Of a stretch of DNA of 64,000 nucleotides, positions 27,542-36,437 are shown piece after piece. The stretch comes from Acidobacteriota bacterium (GTDB taxonomy: Bacteria; Acidobacteriota; Blastocatellia; Chloracidobacteriales; Chloracidobacteriaceae): positions 62,001-126,000 of the forward strand of contig JACQXX010000019.1 of the NCBI GenBank assembly GCA_016208495.1, read 5' to 3'. The notes below the pieces were generated by a model that saw only the letters and a program-made list of their open reading frames with translations, made no database searches and had not been told where the DNA came from. A program made the position numbers and the translations under genes. Position 1 is the first letter of the stretch. Every line of letters starts with the position of its first letter.

Positions 27542-27569
27542 ATTCTCAATTCTCAATTCTCAATTCTTC
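27542..27569. repeat. ATTCTCA heptamer array
   Basis: Three to four tandem ATTCTCA units end 8 nt before the ATG of the MBL hydrolase at 27578, where a Shine-Dalgarno site would be expected. Confidence 0.6.
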
Positions 27570-27577
27570 ATTGGTTT

Positions 27578-28234
27578 ATGAAAGTTTTTCACGTCACCAC
27601 CGGTGCGTTTCAGGCGCACACCTTTTTTCTGATGTGCGAACGCACCCGCGAAACATTGCTGATTGATCCGGGACAACATCCCGAACCAATCCTGCAGATG
27701 ATTCGCACCCATCAACTCAACGTGACCCATCTGGTAGGCACTCACGCCCACCTTGATCATGTCTGGAGCGTCGGTCGGCTGAAGCAAGAAACCGGCGCTC
27801 CGTTTTATCTCCACCCAGATGACGAGCCAATTTACCAGAATATGCCCGAATGGGGATTGCTCTTCGGGTTTCAGATTCCAACACCACCACCGATTGATAT
27901 TTATTTAAAGGATGGCGATGTCTTGAAATTTGGCGACGAGGCACTCCAGGTGCGCCACGTACCGGGTCATTCGCCCGGCCATGTCATGCTCTATAACGCC
28001 ACCGATGCCTGGGTGGGCGATTGTCTGTTTCAAGGCTCAATTGGTCGAACGGACCTGCCCGGCGGAGATACCCAGACGCTGCTTGATACCATCCATCAAC
28101 GGATCCTCCCTCTCGGAGACAAGGTCAAAGTCTACCCCGGCCATGGATTGCCCACGACCATTGCCGAAGAACGCCGCAGCAATCCTTTTTTGCGAGGCCA
28201 TATTGGCCGGTCGGTGTTGTGGCAGGAACAGTGA
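27578..28234 (+). CDS. MBL-fold metallo-hydrolase (glyoxalase II-like)
   Basis: 218 residues. The metal-binding motif THAHLDH (H56, H58, D60, H61) is intact, with further ligands in VRHVPGHSPGH, WVGDCLF and VYPGHG, giving the two-zinc site of the metallo-beta-lactamase fold. Length and motif spacing fit the YcbL/glyoxalase II-like hydrolases that cleave thioesters such as S-lactoylglutathione; the substrate is not determined by sequence. The C-terminal NPFLRGH is also typical. No Shine-Dalgarno motif is visible: a heptamer array ends 8 nt before the ATG. It is convergent with the S41 peptidase, 28 bp apart. Confidence 0.88.
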   Translation: MKVFHVTTGAFQAHTFFLMCERTRETLLIDPGQHPEPILQMIRTHQLNVTHLVGTHAHLDHVWSVGRLKQETGAPFYLHPDDEPIYQNMPEWGLLFGFQIPTPPPIDIYLKDGDVLKFGDEALQVRHVPGHSPGHVMLYNATDAWVGDCLFQGSIGRTDLPGGDTQTLLDTIHQRILPLGDKVKVYPGHGLPTTIAEERRSNPFLRGHIGRSVLWQEQ

Positions 28235-28262
28235 GAAAACCAGGCCCTCAGCCCTGGTTTTT

Positions 28263-30275
28263 TCAAAATGAATCAATCGCCATCTGGAGCACATTATCCT
28301 GACCGGCCAGCAATGACTGACGGGTCAGTTCGGCTTTGACCTGTGGAACCGTTCCGCGACCTTCAAGCACAATTCCTTTCGGCGTCGTGTAATTTGAAAT
28401 GACATACATCAGCGAACCGCCCGTCGGCAGAAGTTGATTCAACGCTGGAAGTACCGCTCCCGCCGTTGTTTGGCCAAACACGGTTGCCCGCCCCATATCC
28501 TGCATACCGGCGGAAAAAACCTCAGCCGCACTCCCAGTTAATTCATCCACCAGAATCACGACTTTCCCCTGATAGGCAGCTTTTCCCGTGCCTTGAAACG
28601 CAGCCGGTTGCGATTGATACCGAAAGGTCATCGTACCCAAGGTGCCGTCGGTGGCGCTCAGCACACTTGCCAGCGCATTGGTCAGTTGCGCGGCGCCCCC
28701 CCGATTCCCACGCAAGTCAATGATCAAGCCGGAAGTTGATTGGAATTCAACCAACGCTTTTTGAAACTGCTCAAGCAAGTCCCCAAAGAACAGGTTAAAC
28801 CGAATATATCCAATCTGCGGCGTCAGCTTGCGGTGTTCAAAGTTGAGAGCCATTCCTGCAGGCTGGGCCTGACGTTCAACCTCGAAGGTACGCGGCTGAT
28901 CGTGTTCATCCAAAAGTTCGATTTTCACTTTGGTACCGACTCCACCTTGCAGGAATTTGTTGGCGGCTCGAACTCGCTCGACTTCTTCGCGGAGGGCAAA
29001 TCCGCCGCGCTCGGCTTTAAACTCTTTGAGGAACGTGTCTGGAGTTTTGTTTTCGATTTTTGACACCACATATCCAGGACGGATGCCCTGTTTGGCAGCA
29101 GGCGAATCTGGTTTGACTTCTTTGACCACGAGTTGATTGTTCATCCAGCGCACATCAAGCCCAATATTTCCCACGGCTGGCTGGGTTGACCGGGTTTGAA
29201 GGCCCTGAACCTGCCCCGGTTCAACGACGCTTAAATGAGAGCGCTTGAGTTCACCGACCATTTGGTTGAGCAGGGTGTGGAACTCTTTGTTCCCTTCCGT
29301 AGCCGTCACTTTCGGCAAATACTGATCGTGAATGCCTTTCCAATCCACCCCGCCAAACGTGGCATCCCAATAGGATTCGTTGATGGTCTTCCACACCAGT
29401 TCAAACGTCTCAAGCCGTACATGTTCAGGCAAGGTCTTTGCATCTGGAGCAATCGAGGGAAGCGCGGCTTTCGGTGCCACAGCCGGTGCGGTGGCTGATG
29501 AAGGACCCGTTGAGGAAACTTCACCCAATTCAAACAGTTTTGAGTCAACCGGAACATTAAATTTGACCTGGGTGATTTTGGTCTTGATCGTCACATGAGG
29601 ATTGATGGATTTGGTCGAAAACGCCAGAACCCGACCATCAACTGTCCGGTAATCATCAAATTGTTCGGTATTTTTTATGGCATCACCACTGACGATTTGT
29701 TTCAGCAGGTAGGTAGCAGCATCAAAATAATATTTGATGGGAATGTCGTGTCCCAAAGGGTCTTTTTCGCTGGTGGTCAGGACGAGGCATTTCACCCCAT
29801 CGAGGGTTTCATCTGGTTGCCGGGTAAAGCTCAGGTTCTTTTCCCGATATTCATACAGTTCAGGCTGAGGCTGACGGTCAGCCACGGCTTGAGGATCGGA
29901 GTTTTCCAAATACCCTTTGAAAAATGGTGCCCGCCGCCAGGATCGTTTTCCGTCAAACCCAGTTTCTTGTGTACCTTGCGCCCCTTCGATCCGGGCAAAT
30001 CGGCGATGATTTTTTCGGTCTTCGAGGCGATAGACCTTCTGGATATTTCCAAAGACCTCGATTTCGCTGTATCGCTCAACTGATTGAATCGAATTCCAGG
30101 CCGTATGGCCACCAATGGCGGCAATATGTTTGTCAAGAATTCTATCAACGTCCCGTGAACTGGTCGTTGACGAATGTTGAGATGGGGAAAATCGAGGAAC
30201 TGCCTGACAGACACCGATTTCCAGAAAGATCAGAGTAACCGTTACAACGGTCGTAACTCGGCTCAGGATGCTCAT
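28263..30275 (-). CDS. Exported S41 family peptidase with N-terminal LolA-like domain
   Basis: 670 residues. Signal peptide VVTVTLIFLEIGVCQAV. Residues ~45-255 resemble the LolA/outer-membrane lipoprotein-sorting fold (DRILDKHIAAIGGHTAWNSI, SFTRQPDETLDG). An S41 N-terminal helical region follows (ELVWKTINESYWDATFGGVD), then a PDZ domain at ~370-455 (VVKEVKPDSPAAKQGIRPGY), then the peptidase core with IDLRGNRGGAAQ and the nucleophile motif ELTGSAAEVFSAGMQ (S582). The later position holds GQTTAGA rather than the Lys seen in CtpA-type enzymes, so the catalytic dyad may follow another S41 subtype. Probably a periplasmic or outer-membrane-associated processing or quality-control protease. Confidence 0.85.
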   Translation of the reverse strand: MSILSRVTTVVTVTLIFLEIGVCQAVPRFSPSQHSSTTSSRDVDRILDKHIAAIGGHTAWNSIQSVERYSEIEVFGNIQKVYRLEDRKNHRRFARIEGAQGTQETGFDGKRSWRRAPFFKGYLENSDPQAVADRQPQPELYEYREKNLSFTRQPDETLDGVKCLVLTTSEKDPLGHDIPIKYYFDAATYLLKQIVSGDAIKNTEQFDDYRTVDGRVLAFSTKSINPHVTIKTKITQVKFNVPVDSKLFELGEVSSTGPSSATAPAVAPKAALPSIAPDAKTLPEHVRLETFELVWKTINESYWDATFGGVDWKGIHDQYLPKVTATEGNKEFHTLLNQMVGELKRSHLSVVEPGQVQGLQTRSTQPAVGNIGLDVRWMNNQLVVKEVKPDSPAAKQGIRPGYVVSKIENKTPDTFLKEFKAERGGFALREEVERVRAANKFLQGGVGTKVKIELLDEHDQPRTFEVERQAQPAGMALNFEHRKLTPQIGYIRFNLFFGDLLEQFQKALVEFQSTSGLIIDLRGNRGGAAQLTNALASVLSATDGTLGTMTFRYQSQPAAFQGTGKAAYQGKVVILVDELTGSAAEVFSAGMQDMGRATVFGQTTAGAVLPALNQLLPTGGSLMYVISNYTTPKGIVLEGRGTVPQVKAELTRQSLLAGQDNVLQMAIDSF

Positions 30276-31104
30276 TGCAGGAAGTCTCCGTTTTTAACTT
30301 GAGAATATGATGTGTGATGGTTCCAGATGTACCTCTGTGCAAAAGGGGGACCACAATCCTGCTTGCGTCCATAACCCTCAATCAAACATTACGGAGTTTT
30401 CACCTCAATTCATATAAAGCATTTGAATACAGTTTTTACAGATACAACTCATCATTGAACTAAATCAAAATGCAACCGACTTTCATTGATTGCCAGTTCC
30501 CGATATGAGGAAGTGATTCCTTATATCAGGAAAGGATGTGTTGCTGGCTGAAGGAGCAGTTTCTGTGGTTGTCCGGACCCCATTTCCCTGACTGACACCC
30601 AGATTTTGCTCTAACCAACGTTTTTCCAGCAATTTCTTTCATTTTTTTGAATTTTTAAGTTCTTCACTCTAAGTAAGTTATCACTTACTTAGATGTTTCC
30701 AACGCCTGCCTGCCTTGACCCACTTTCAATCCGTGGTAAGCTTCCCTCCCATTTTTATTTCCTGTCTGCCGGTCTGGCAGTCGTAGCCAATAACCCAATC
30801 ACACATCCTCAATCAGATATCAGTTCAAGAGAGCCTCCATCTGAAGGAACACGCTCCCCCTGATAATTCCCAGGTATCTGAGATTCATTTCTTGAATGGA
30901 GCATAGGGTTTTGCTTGATTGCTTCATATTTTTCTTCTTCCAACTGGACTTCCAGGGGAAGAAAGTACGGCTCCGGCCCGTCTACTTTTAAGTGTGGGGC
31001 GCCAAAACATATCTGCCTTGGCGCAGCCGACCAATTCTTGTTGTATTGATTTTTGTTTCCTTTTCACCTCACAGGAAAAGCAATTTTAAGGGAGAGTTTG
31101 CCGA
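30276..31104. other. Long intergenic leader region with two inverted repeats
   Basis: 829 bp without a gene. It contains CTAAGTAAG-TTATCA-CTTACTTAG (30670-30693), which could be an operator, and a second 7-bp inverted repeat GCGCCAA/TTGGCGC (30999-31024) in the leader of the subtilase gene. No known riboswitch consensus was recognised. Confidence 0.5.
30670..30693. promoter_or_regulatory. Operator-like perfect inverted repeat
   Basis: Perfect 9-bp arms CTAAGTAAG/CTTACTTAG with a 6-bp spacer, ~410 bp upstream of the subtilase at 31105. The size fits a dimeric helix-turn-helix repressor site; no regulator gene is adjacent. Confidence 0.4.
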
Positions 31105-34100
31105 ATGAAGCGTTTTCTTACACTTCTCAGCCTGGTGCTGTTTGCCATGACCGTCGTGGCCGTGGGCACCGGGAAAATGCAGTCGGGCGCGGTCTATCAA
31201 GCCCCGCCAGCATCCCAAACTGCGGTTTCACAACTGGAAGCCGTCCAACCGCAACTTCTTTCAAGTGATTATGTCAGCCTGAGCGACCAGCATAAGGTCA
31301 TGATCTCGGCTGAAGATTCCGCTTTGTTTGATGAACTCATGGCCTCGGGCAGCGTCAAGCAGGTCCTGGACTATGAGAGTTTTCGCGTCGTCACGGTTGG
31401 AACCGATACCGTGAACAGCCTCAAAGGTCGGGCTGAAATTCGTGATGACATGAACGTCATCTCCCTCAACGGCTTTCATCTGGATACCACGAACCCGGAA
31501 GCCACACTCGCCACCCTGCCGCCAGCCTTTAGCCGGCAGGCTGATCTGACCAAAGGGGTTCAAACCGGTGCTGAAGCTGGTCTCTATCTGGTCCAGTTTA
31601 CTGGCCCGATTCAGGATGAGTGGTATACCAAACTGGCAAAGACCGGCGTCCATATCGTGGCTTATACCGGCAACAATGCCTACGTTGTTGACGCCAGTGC
31701 CAGTCAAGTCCAGGCCCTGGAAAAATGGAAAGCCAACCACAGCGAAACAGTCCAGTACATCGGCTTTTATGAGCCGGCGTTCCGAGTGTCGCCCACCCTG
31801 CGCGATATGTATCAGCGCAATGCCAGCGCGCTGACCGATGTCACGATTCAGGTGGTGGATGGCCCACGAGCAACGGAAACACTCACTGCCCTGCGGCAAA
31901 TTTCGACTCAAGTGCTGCGCCAGGAAAACAAAGTTCTGGAATATCGCAACATCACGCTCACGGTTCCGACCGACCGGATTGCCGATATCAGCCGGATGGA
32001 CAGCGTGTTTGCCGTGGCCTATTACACCGCACCGGTGCTGATGGATGAACGGCAAGGTCAGATTCTGGCTGGAAATATCAGTGGGAATGCGGTCGGCGCC
32101 CCCGGCTATCTGGCGTGGCTGCAGGCTCGCGGCTTTAGTGGCACCGGGCAGTTTGACTTTACAGTTGATGTCACCGATGACGGAGTTGACCGGGGCAGCA
32201 ACACCGATGTAAACAACGAATTTAAGGTCAATGGCCAATCCGCCGGCGCCAGCCGCCTGGTGTTTAACAACAACTATACGGGTGATTCACAAGCGGATAG
32301 TGGTGGCGGGCACGGCAGCATCAATGCCTCGATCATTTTTGGATACAACAATTCAACCGGAAGCACAGTTGAAGATGCTGGCGGGCACAATTACGGTCTG
32401 GGCATTTGCCCGTGGGTGAAAGTTGGAAACACCAAGGTTTTTAGCAATGGCTCTGGCGCTCAGTTTACCCAGGAAGCCACCATACGACTGCGAGCGGCCT
32501 ATAATGGCGGCGCCCGCATCAGCAACAATAGCTGGGGGTATCGCTTTGCCAACGATTACAACGCGGATTCACAGGAACACGATGTACTCGTCCGTGATGC
32601 TGACAATCAGGCAACTGGCAATCAGGAACTGACGATTGTGTTTGCCGCCGGAAACAGCGGTTCCAGCTCCTTCACCGTGTCACCTCCCGGAACAGCCAAA
32701 AATATTATCTGCGTCGCCGCCTTTGAAAATGACCGGCAAACCGGAACCGACGGCTGCGGGACGGACAACAGTGGCGCCAACAACGTCAATGATGTGATTG
32801 GTTTTTCAGGCCGCGGACCGACTTCGGATGGGCGTGTCAAACCGGACCTCGGTGGACCTGGAACGCACATTCAGGGTGCCGCTTCACGGTCAACCAATTA
32901 TGACGGCGCCAGTGTGTGCAACAAATACTGGCCAACCGGTCAGACGCTCTATGCCTGGTCATCAGGTACATCGCACTCGGCGCCGGCCATCTGCGGCGTG
33001 GCGGCGTTGATTCGGCAGTACTTCATCAATCAGAGCTGGACGATTCCAAGCCCAGCGATGGTCAAAGCCTATATGGCCAATGCCACCCGCTACATGACGG
33101 GAACGGGTGCCAACGATACCCTGCCATCCAACAGCCAGGGAATGGGCAGTGCGCATCTGGCAACTTGCTTTGATGGTGTGTCACGGGTGAGAGTGGATCA
33201 GACCGAAGTGTTTGGTGCCACTGGACAAACCCGGACCGTCAGTGGAACCGTGGTGGATAATAGCAAACCATTCCGGGTGACTCTGGTCTGGACTGATGCG
33301 GCTGGTTCCACGACTGGAAATGCCTGGGTCAATAACCTTGATCTGGAAGTGACCGTCGGTGGACAAACCTATAAAGGCAATGTGTTCTCAGGCCGCAACT
33401 CAATTACAGGTGGCACGGCTGACACCAAAAACAACATGGAATCAGTGTTCCTGCCGGCTGGTGTTTCCGGAGCCTTTAGCGTCACGGTCAAAGCCACCAA
33501 CATTGCCGGCGACGGTGTGCGGAACAATGGCGATACGACCGATCAGGATTATGCGCTGGTCGTCTATAACGGCACCACCGCCGCTCCAACCCCAGATTTC
33601 ACCATCAGCACCAACCCGACTTCCTCAGGTTCCGTGACCCAGGGAGGCTCAGCCACGACAACTGTAACCGTTGCCCCGACCAACGGGTACACAGGCACAG
33701 TCAATCTGTCGGTTTCAGGGTTGCCGGCCAATACCACGGCGAACTTTGTGCCAACCTCAATCACCACTTCCGGCAGCTCAACGCTGACAATTAACACCAC
33801 GGCATCAACGCCAACCGGAATCTTCACGCTCACAATCACTGGGACGGATGGCGTGTTGACACATACCGCCACCTACACCCTGACGGTTGGTTCAGTGCCA
33901 ACGGGTGATTTCAGCTTGACGACAACTCCCAAGAGCGGCACCTGGCGGCGCAATGCGGCCTACCGGGTTACAGTCAAAGTAACTCGGACGGGTGGGCATA
34001 ATGCTGCAATTACCCTGTCACAAACCGCCAATAAAACTGGTCTGTTTACCAACGTGACCTTTAGCCCGAACCCGGTAACAGCAACCAAGACTTCAAGCTC

Positions 34101-34212
34101 AGCCACCTTCCGGACAGCAGCCAACGCGCCAACGGGAGCTGCCGTCATCACCATTTCTGGAACCGATGGCGTGCGTACCCGCACCGCCACCGTGAACATT
34201 AAGGTTCAGTAA
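31105..34212 (+). CDS. Secreted S8 subtilisin-like protease with C-terminal Ig-like domains
   Basis: 1035 residues; GGGAGA lies ~12 nt before the ATG. Signal peptide FLTLLSLVLFAMTVVAVG. A propeptide-like region (~50-300) is followed by the S8 domain with the triad D358 (VDVTDDGVDRG), H403 (SGGGHGSINAS) and S623 (SSGTSHSAPAICGVAAL). Next is a beta-sandwich of proprotein/pre-peptidase type (~690-830; FRVTLVWTDAAGSTTGNAW), then two Ig-like domains (~835-1035). It is a paralogue of the subtilase at 47504-51025, near-identical in many blocks, but lacks that protein's P domain. Likely an extracellular degradative protease. Family certain; substrate unknown. Confidence 0.92.
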   Translation: MKRFLTLLSLVLFAMTVVAVGTGKMQSGAVYQAPPASQTAVSQLEAVQPQLLSSDYVSLSDQHKVMISAEDSALFDELMASGSVKQVLDYESFRVVTVGTDTVNSLKGRAEIRDDMNVISLNGFHLDTTNPEATLATLPPAFSRQADLTKGVQTGAEAGLYLVQFTGPIQDEWYTKLAKTGVHIVAYTGNNAYVVDASASQVQALEKWKANHSETVQYIGFYEPAFRVSPTLRDMYQRNASALTDVTIQVVDGPRATETLTALRQISTQVLRQENKVLEYRNITLTVPTDRIADISRMDSVFAVAYYTAPVLMDERQGQILAGNISGNAVGAPGYLAWLQARGFSGTGQFDFTVDVTDDGVDRGSNTDVNNEFKVNGQSAGASRLVFNNNYTGDSQADSGGGHGSINASIIFGYNNSTGSTVEDAGGHNYGLGICPWVKVGNTKVFSNGSGAQFTQEATIRLRAAYNGGARISNNSWGYRFANDYNADSQEHDVLVRDADNQATGNQELTIVFAAGNSGSSSFTVSPPGTAKNIICVAAFENDRQTGTDGCGTDNSGANNVNDVIGFSGRGPTSDGRVKPDLGGPGTHIQGAASRSTNYDGASVCNKYWPTGQTLYAWSSGTSHSAPAICGVAALIRQYFINQSWTIPSPAMVKAYMANATRYMTGTGANDTLPSNSQGMGSAHLATCFDGVSRVRVDQTEVFGATGQTRTVSGTVVDNSKPFRVTLVWTDAAGSTTGNAWVNNLDLEVTVGGQTYKGNVFSGRNSITGGTADTKNNMESVFLPAGVSGAFSVTVKATNIAGDGVRNNGDTTDQDYALVVYNGTTAAPTPDFTISTNPTSSGSVTQGGSATTTVTVAPTNGYTGTVNLSVSGLPANTTANFVPTSITTSGSSTLTINTTASTPTGIFTLTITGTDGVLTHTATYTLTVGSVPTGDFSLTTTPKSGTWRRNAAYRVTVKVTRTGGHNAAITLSQTANKTGLFTNVTFSPNPVTATKTSSSATFRTAANAPTGAAVITISGTDGVRTRTATVNIKVQ

Positions 34213-34219
34213 TGGACAA

Positions 34220-34422
34220 AAGCGAGTAGCGAGTAGTGAGTAGCGAGTAGCGAGTAGTCAGACCAATTTCTTCTCATTTGAGCCAATCAGAGTTCTTCAA
34301 TCAGTGATGAGGAACAGCTCACCGGGGAAGACAGCATTTAAACCAATACTGGGTTGACTATTCGCTTTGTCTGACGACTCGCTACTCACGACTCGCTACT
34401 CACGACTCGCTTTGTCTCGCTA
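34220..34422 (+). repeat. murJ-flanking direct repeat, left copy
   Basis: A core of ~120 bp (34260-34377) is nearly identical and in the same orientation as 36294-36411. Both are edged by GCGAGTA-type heptamer arrays, inverted at the two ends (GCGAGTA at left; CTCGCTA/CTCACGA at right). Together they bracket murJ. Confidence 0.75.
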
Positions 34423-34427
34423 CTTCA

Positions 34428-36065
34428 CTACCTCAAAAACCGTTTGAACCGTCCCAGCAATTTGGTCCGCAGAAAGTCAGCTTCAGGTATTCCCAGCCAG
34501 ATAGTTCCTCCCAAATACGCCACCCCGTAAATCCCCAAGACCACTCCGGCAAGCACAAACGGTGGAAGCCACATCAACACCGATTTGAGTGCGATTCCCA
34601 CCCCAGCGGCACCGCCAGCAATAGCCCAGAGGGTCAGCCCAAACCGCCATGGTAAGTGAAAGCCGCCAATCCGTCGCCTGAGAATCCAGCGCAACAACAG
34701 ATACTCAACCCAACTCGCCACTCCGGACGAGACCGTCAATCCGACGATTCCCCAAAACGGTTTGAGCCCAAGGAATTGAGGGACTTGCAACGCCAGGAGA
34801 TAGCCAAGGACTGCCGTTATCGCCACCCGGGCAATCGAGCATTTCAACGGAATTTTGGTTTCGTGGAGGGCGTAAAATGTTGAGGAATACAATCGCCCCA
34901 TCGTCGCCGCCAGCAACCCAATCGTCAGCCCGGCCAGCGTACACCAGACAAGCACGGTATCGCCGCGTTGAAAGCGCCCATTCTGAAACAAGGCACCCAC
35001 GACCACATCACCCAGAACCCAAAAGGCCACGGCTGACGGAATGACGTAAAACGCCACGTGGCGTAGCGTTGCAATCAGCCGCTGACGGATTTGCTCGGCA
35101 ATTTCATCGCTGGTGCCGAGCGTGCTCGACATTTCAGGGAGTTCAGCGGCTGAAAACGACATGCCAAACAAACTCACCGGCAACATGTAGACAATCTGGG
35201 CATTGGCCAGAACGGCCAGCGCCGTGGGTGAAATGAAACTCGCCAGAATCCGGTCCACATAGGCGCTGATCTGAACCACACCTCGCCCAGCCACAACCGG
35301 CAAAAAATTCTGAATCACCTTCCAAACCGGCGCGAACCGCACATCAAAGGATGGCTCGAACCGCTTGAGCAACCCCAGTACTTTTGGAAGTTGCACCAGA
35401 AAAATCAGGAAACTGCCAATAGTTGCGCCCCAGGTGGTATAGACCACCAGCATTTCACCCGGTTGATGGCGAAACACCACCAGCGTCACAATCACCGTGG
35501 CATTCATCACCACCTGAACACTGTATGACAGGAAAAACTGTCGGTGACTGTTGAGCACTCCCAAACACCAGGCCGACATTACCAAAATGCCTGTTCCAGG
35601 AAAAACAATCCGGACCAGTTGAACGGCCAGGTCATAGTGCGCGCCGGTAAAGCCGGGAACAATCAATTTCGTCAAAACTGGCGCCAGCACAATCCCGATG
35701 AGCACCAGAAATGACACCATCACTCCAAGCAGTGAGGCCACGGCACCTGCGACTTTGCGGGCATCCACTTCGTTCCCTTCAGCCAACAACCGGGAGTAGA
35801 CCGGGATGAAGGAGGCTGAAAGCACACCTTCCCCAAGTAAATTCTGCAAAAAGTTGGGAATGGATTGCGCGGCACGAAAAATCCCAGCCACATCGGAATT
35901 GCCAAAATAGCGGGCGAAAAACCATTCGCGGGCAAATCCGGAGATGCGACTGAGTAGAATTCCAGCCGCCACCAGAAAAGCTGAGGCCGAAGGACTGTGT
36001 GATCGCGAGGTTGTTTTTGAAGCTGAATCAGATGATGAAGACAGATCTGGGGATGGAGAACTCAT
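34428..36065 (-). CDS. murJ: Lipid II flippase MurJ
   Basis: About 545 residues from ATG 36063-36065; an upstream TTG would add 11 residues with no better site, and no Shine-Dalgarno motif is visible for either. After a Ser-rich cytosolic tail, the family signature appears: AAGILLSRISGFAREWFFARYFGNSDVAGIF, shown here in parts as LLSRISGFAREWFFARYFG and SIPNFLQNLLGEGVLSASF. About 14 hydrophobic helices follow. MurJ flips lipid II across the inner membrane for peptidoglycan synthesis. It is a single gene bracketed by direct repeats of ~120 bp, with no cell-wall operon partners in view. Confidence 0.93.
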   Translation of the reverse strand: MSSPSPDLSSSSDSASKTTSRSHSPSASAFLVAAGILLSRISGFAREWFFARYFGNSDVAGIFRAAQSIPNFLQNLLGEGVLSASFIPVYSRLLAEGNEVDARKVAGAVASLLGVMVSFLVLIGIVLAPVLTKLIVPGFTGAHYDLAVQLVRIVFPGTGILVMSAWCLGVLNSHRQFFLSYSVQVVMNATVIVTLVVFRHQPGEMLVVYTTWGATIGSFLIFLVQLPKVLGLLKRFEPSFDVRFAPVWKVIQNFLPVVAGRGVVQISAYVDRILASFISPTALAVLANAQIVYMLPVSLFGMSFSAAELPEMSSTLGTSDEIAEQIRQRLIATLRHVAFYVIPSAVAFWVLGDVVVGALFQNGRFQRGDTVLVWCTLAGLTIGLLAATMGRLYSSTFYALHETKIPLKCSIARVAITAVLGYLLALQVPQFLGLKPFWGIVGLTVSSGVASWVEYLLLRWILRRRIGGFHLPWRFGLTLWAIAGGAAGVGIALKSVLMWLPPFVLAGVVLGIYGVAYLGGTIWLGIPEADFLRTKLLGRFKRFLR

Positions 36066-36133
36066 AAGGAGGGAGTGAAGGAGCGAAAGACGGCACAAAA
36101 GCGAGTCGTGAGTAGCGAGTAGCGAGTAGCGAA

Positions 36134-36258
36134 TATAGAATTTCAGATAAAGAAACCACGGAACACACGGAACACACAGAAAATAAATCCAAATTTTTCA
36201 ATCGTTTCTGAAATTTCCTCAAATAGAAACTCAAGAAATATTTATCTGAAAAGCTATA
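36134..36258 (+). repeat. MITE-like element family B, copy 1
   Basis: 125 bp with inverted ends TATAGAATTTCAGATAA / TTATCTGAAAAGCTATA. The interior AAGAAACCACGGAACACACGG and TAGAAACTCA(A/G)GAAATATT recurs, reversed, at 47241-47356. Confidence 0.7.
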
Positions 36259-36261
36259 GTC

Positions 36262-36436
36262 AGACAAAGCGAGTCGTGAGTAGCGAGTAGCGAGACCAAT
36301 TTCTTCTCATTTGAGCCAATCAGAGTTCTTCAATCAGTGATGAGGAACAGCTCAACGGGGAAGACAGCATTGAACCAATACTGGGCTGATCATTCACTGT
36401 GTCTGACGACTCGCTACTCGCTACTCGCTACTCGCT
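36262..36436 (+). repeat. murJ-flanking direct repeat, right copy
   Basis: Core 36294-36411 matches 34260-34377 with only about eight differences, including a 1-bp indel; edged by GCGAGTA/CTCGCTA heptamers. Confidence 0.75.
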
Positions 36437-36437
36437 C

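Larger units (their letters stand above)
36066..36437. other. Repeat-packed intergenic region upstream of murJ
   Basis: 372 bp consisting of GCGAGTA heptamers, the family-B element (36134-36258) and the right copy of the murJ-flanking repeat; little unique sequence remains for a murJ promoter. Confidence 0.6.

Noticed and set aside
30955-31030. Possible riboswitch in the subtilase leader
   Set aside because: Hairpins exist, but no consensus core of a known riboswitch class was recognised.
31261-32238. 325-aa open frame antisense to the first subtilase
   Set aside because: Sense strand carries the S8 propeptide and Asp motif; antisense is a shadow.
34220-36436. CRISPR array from regularly repeated GCGAGTA words
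   Set aside because: Units are contiguous 7-mers without unique spacers; no cas genes.
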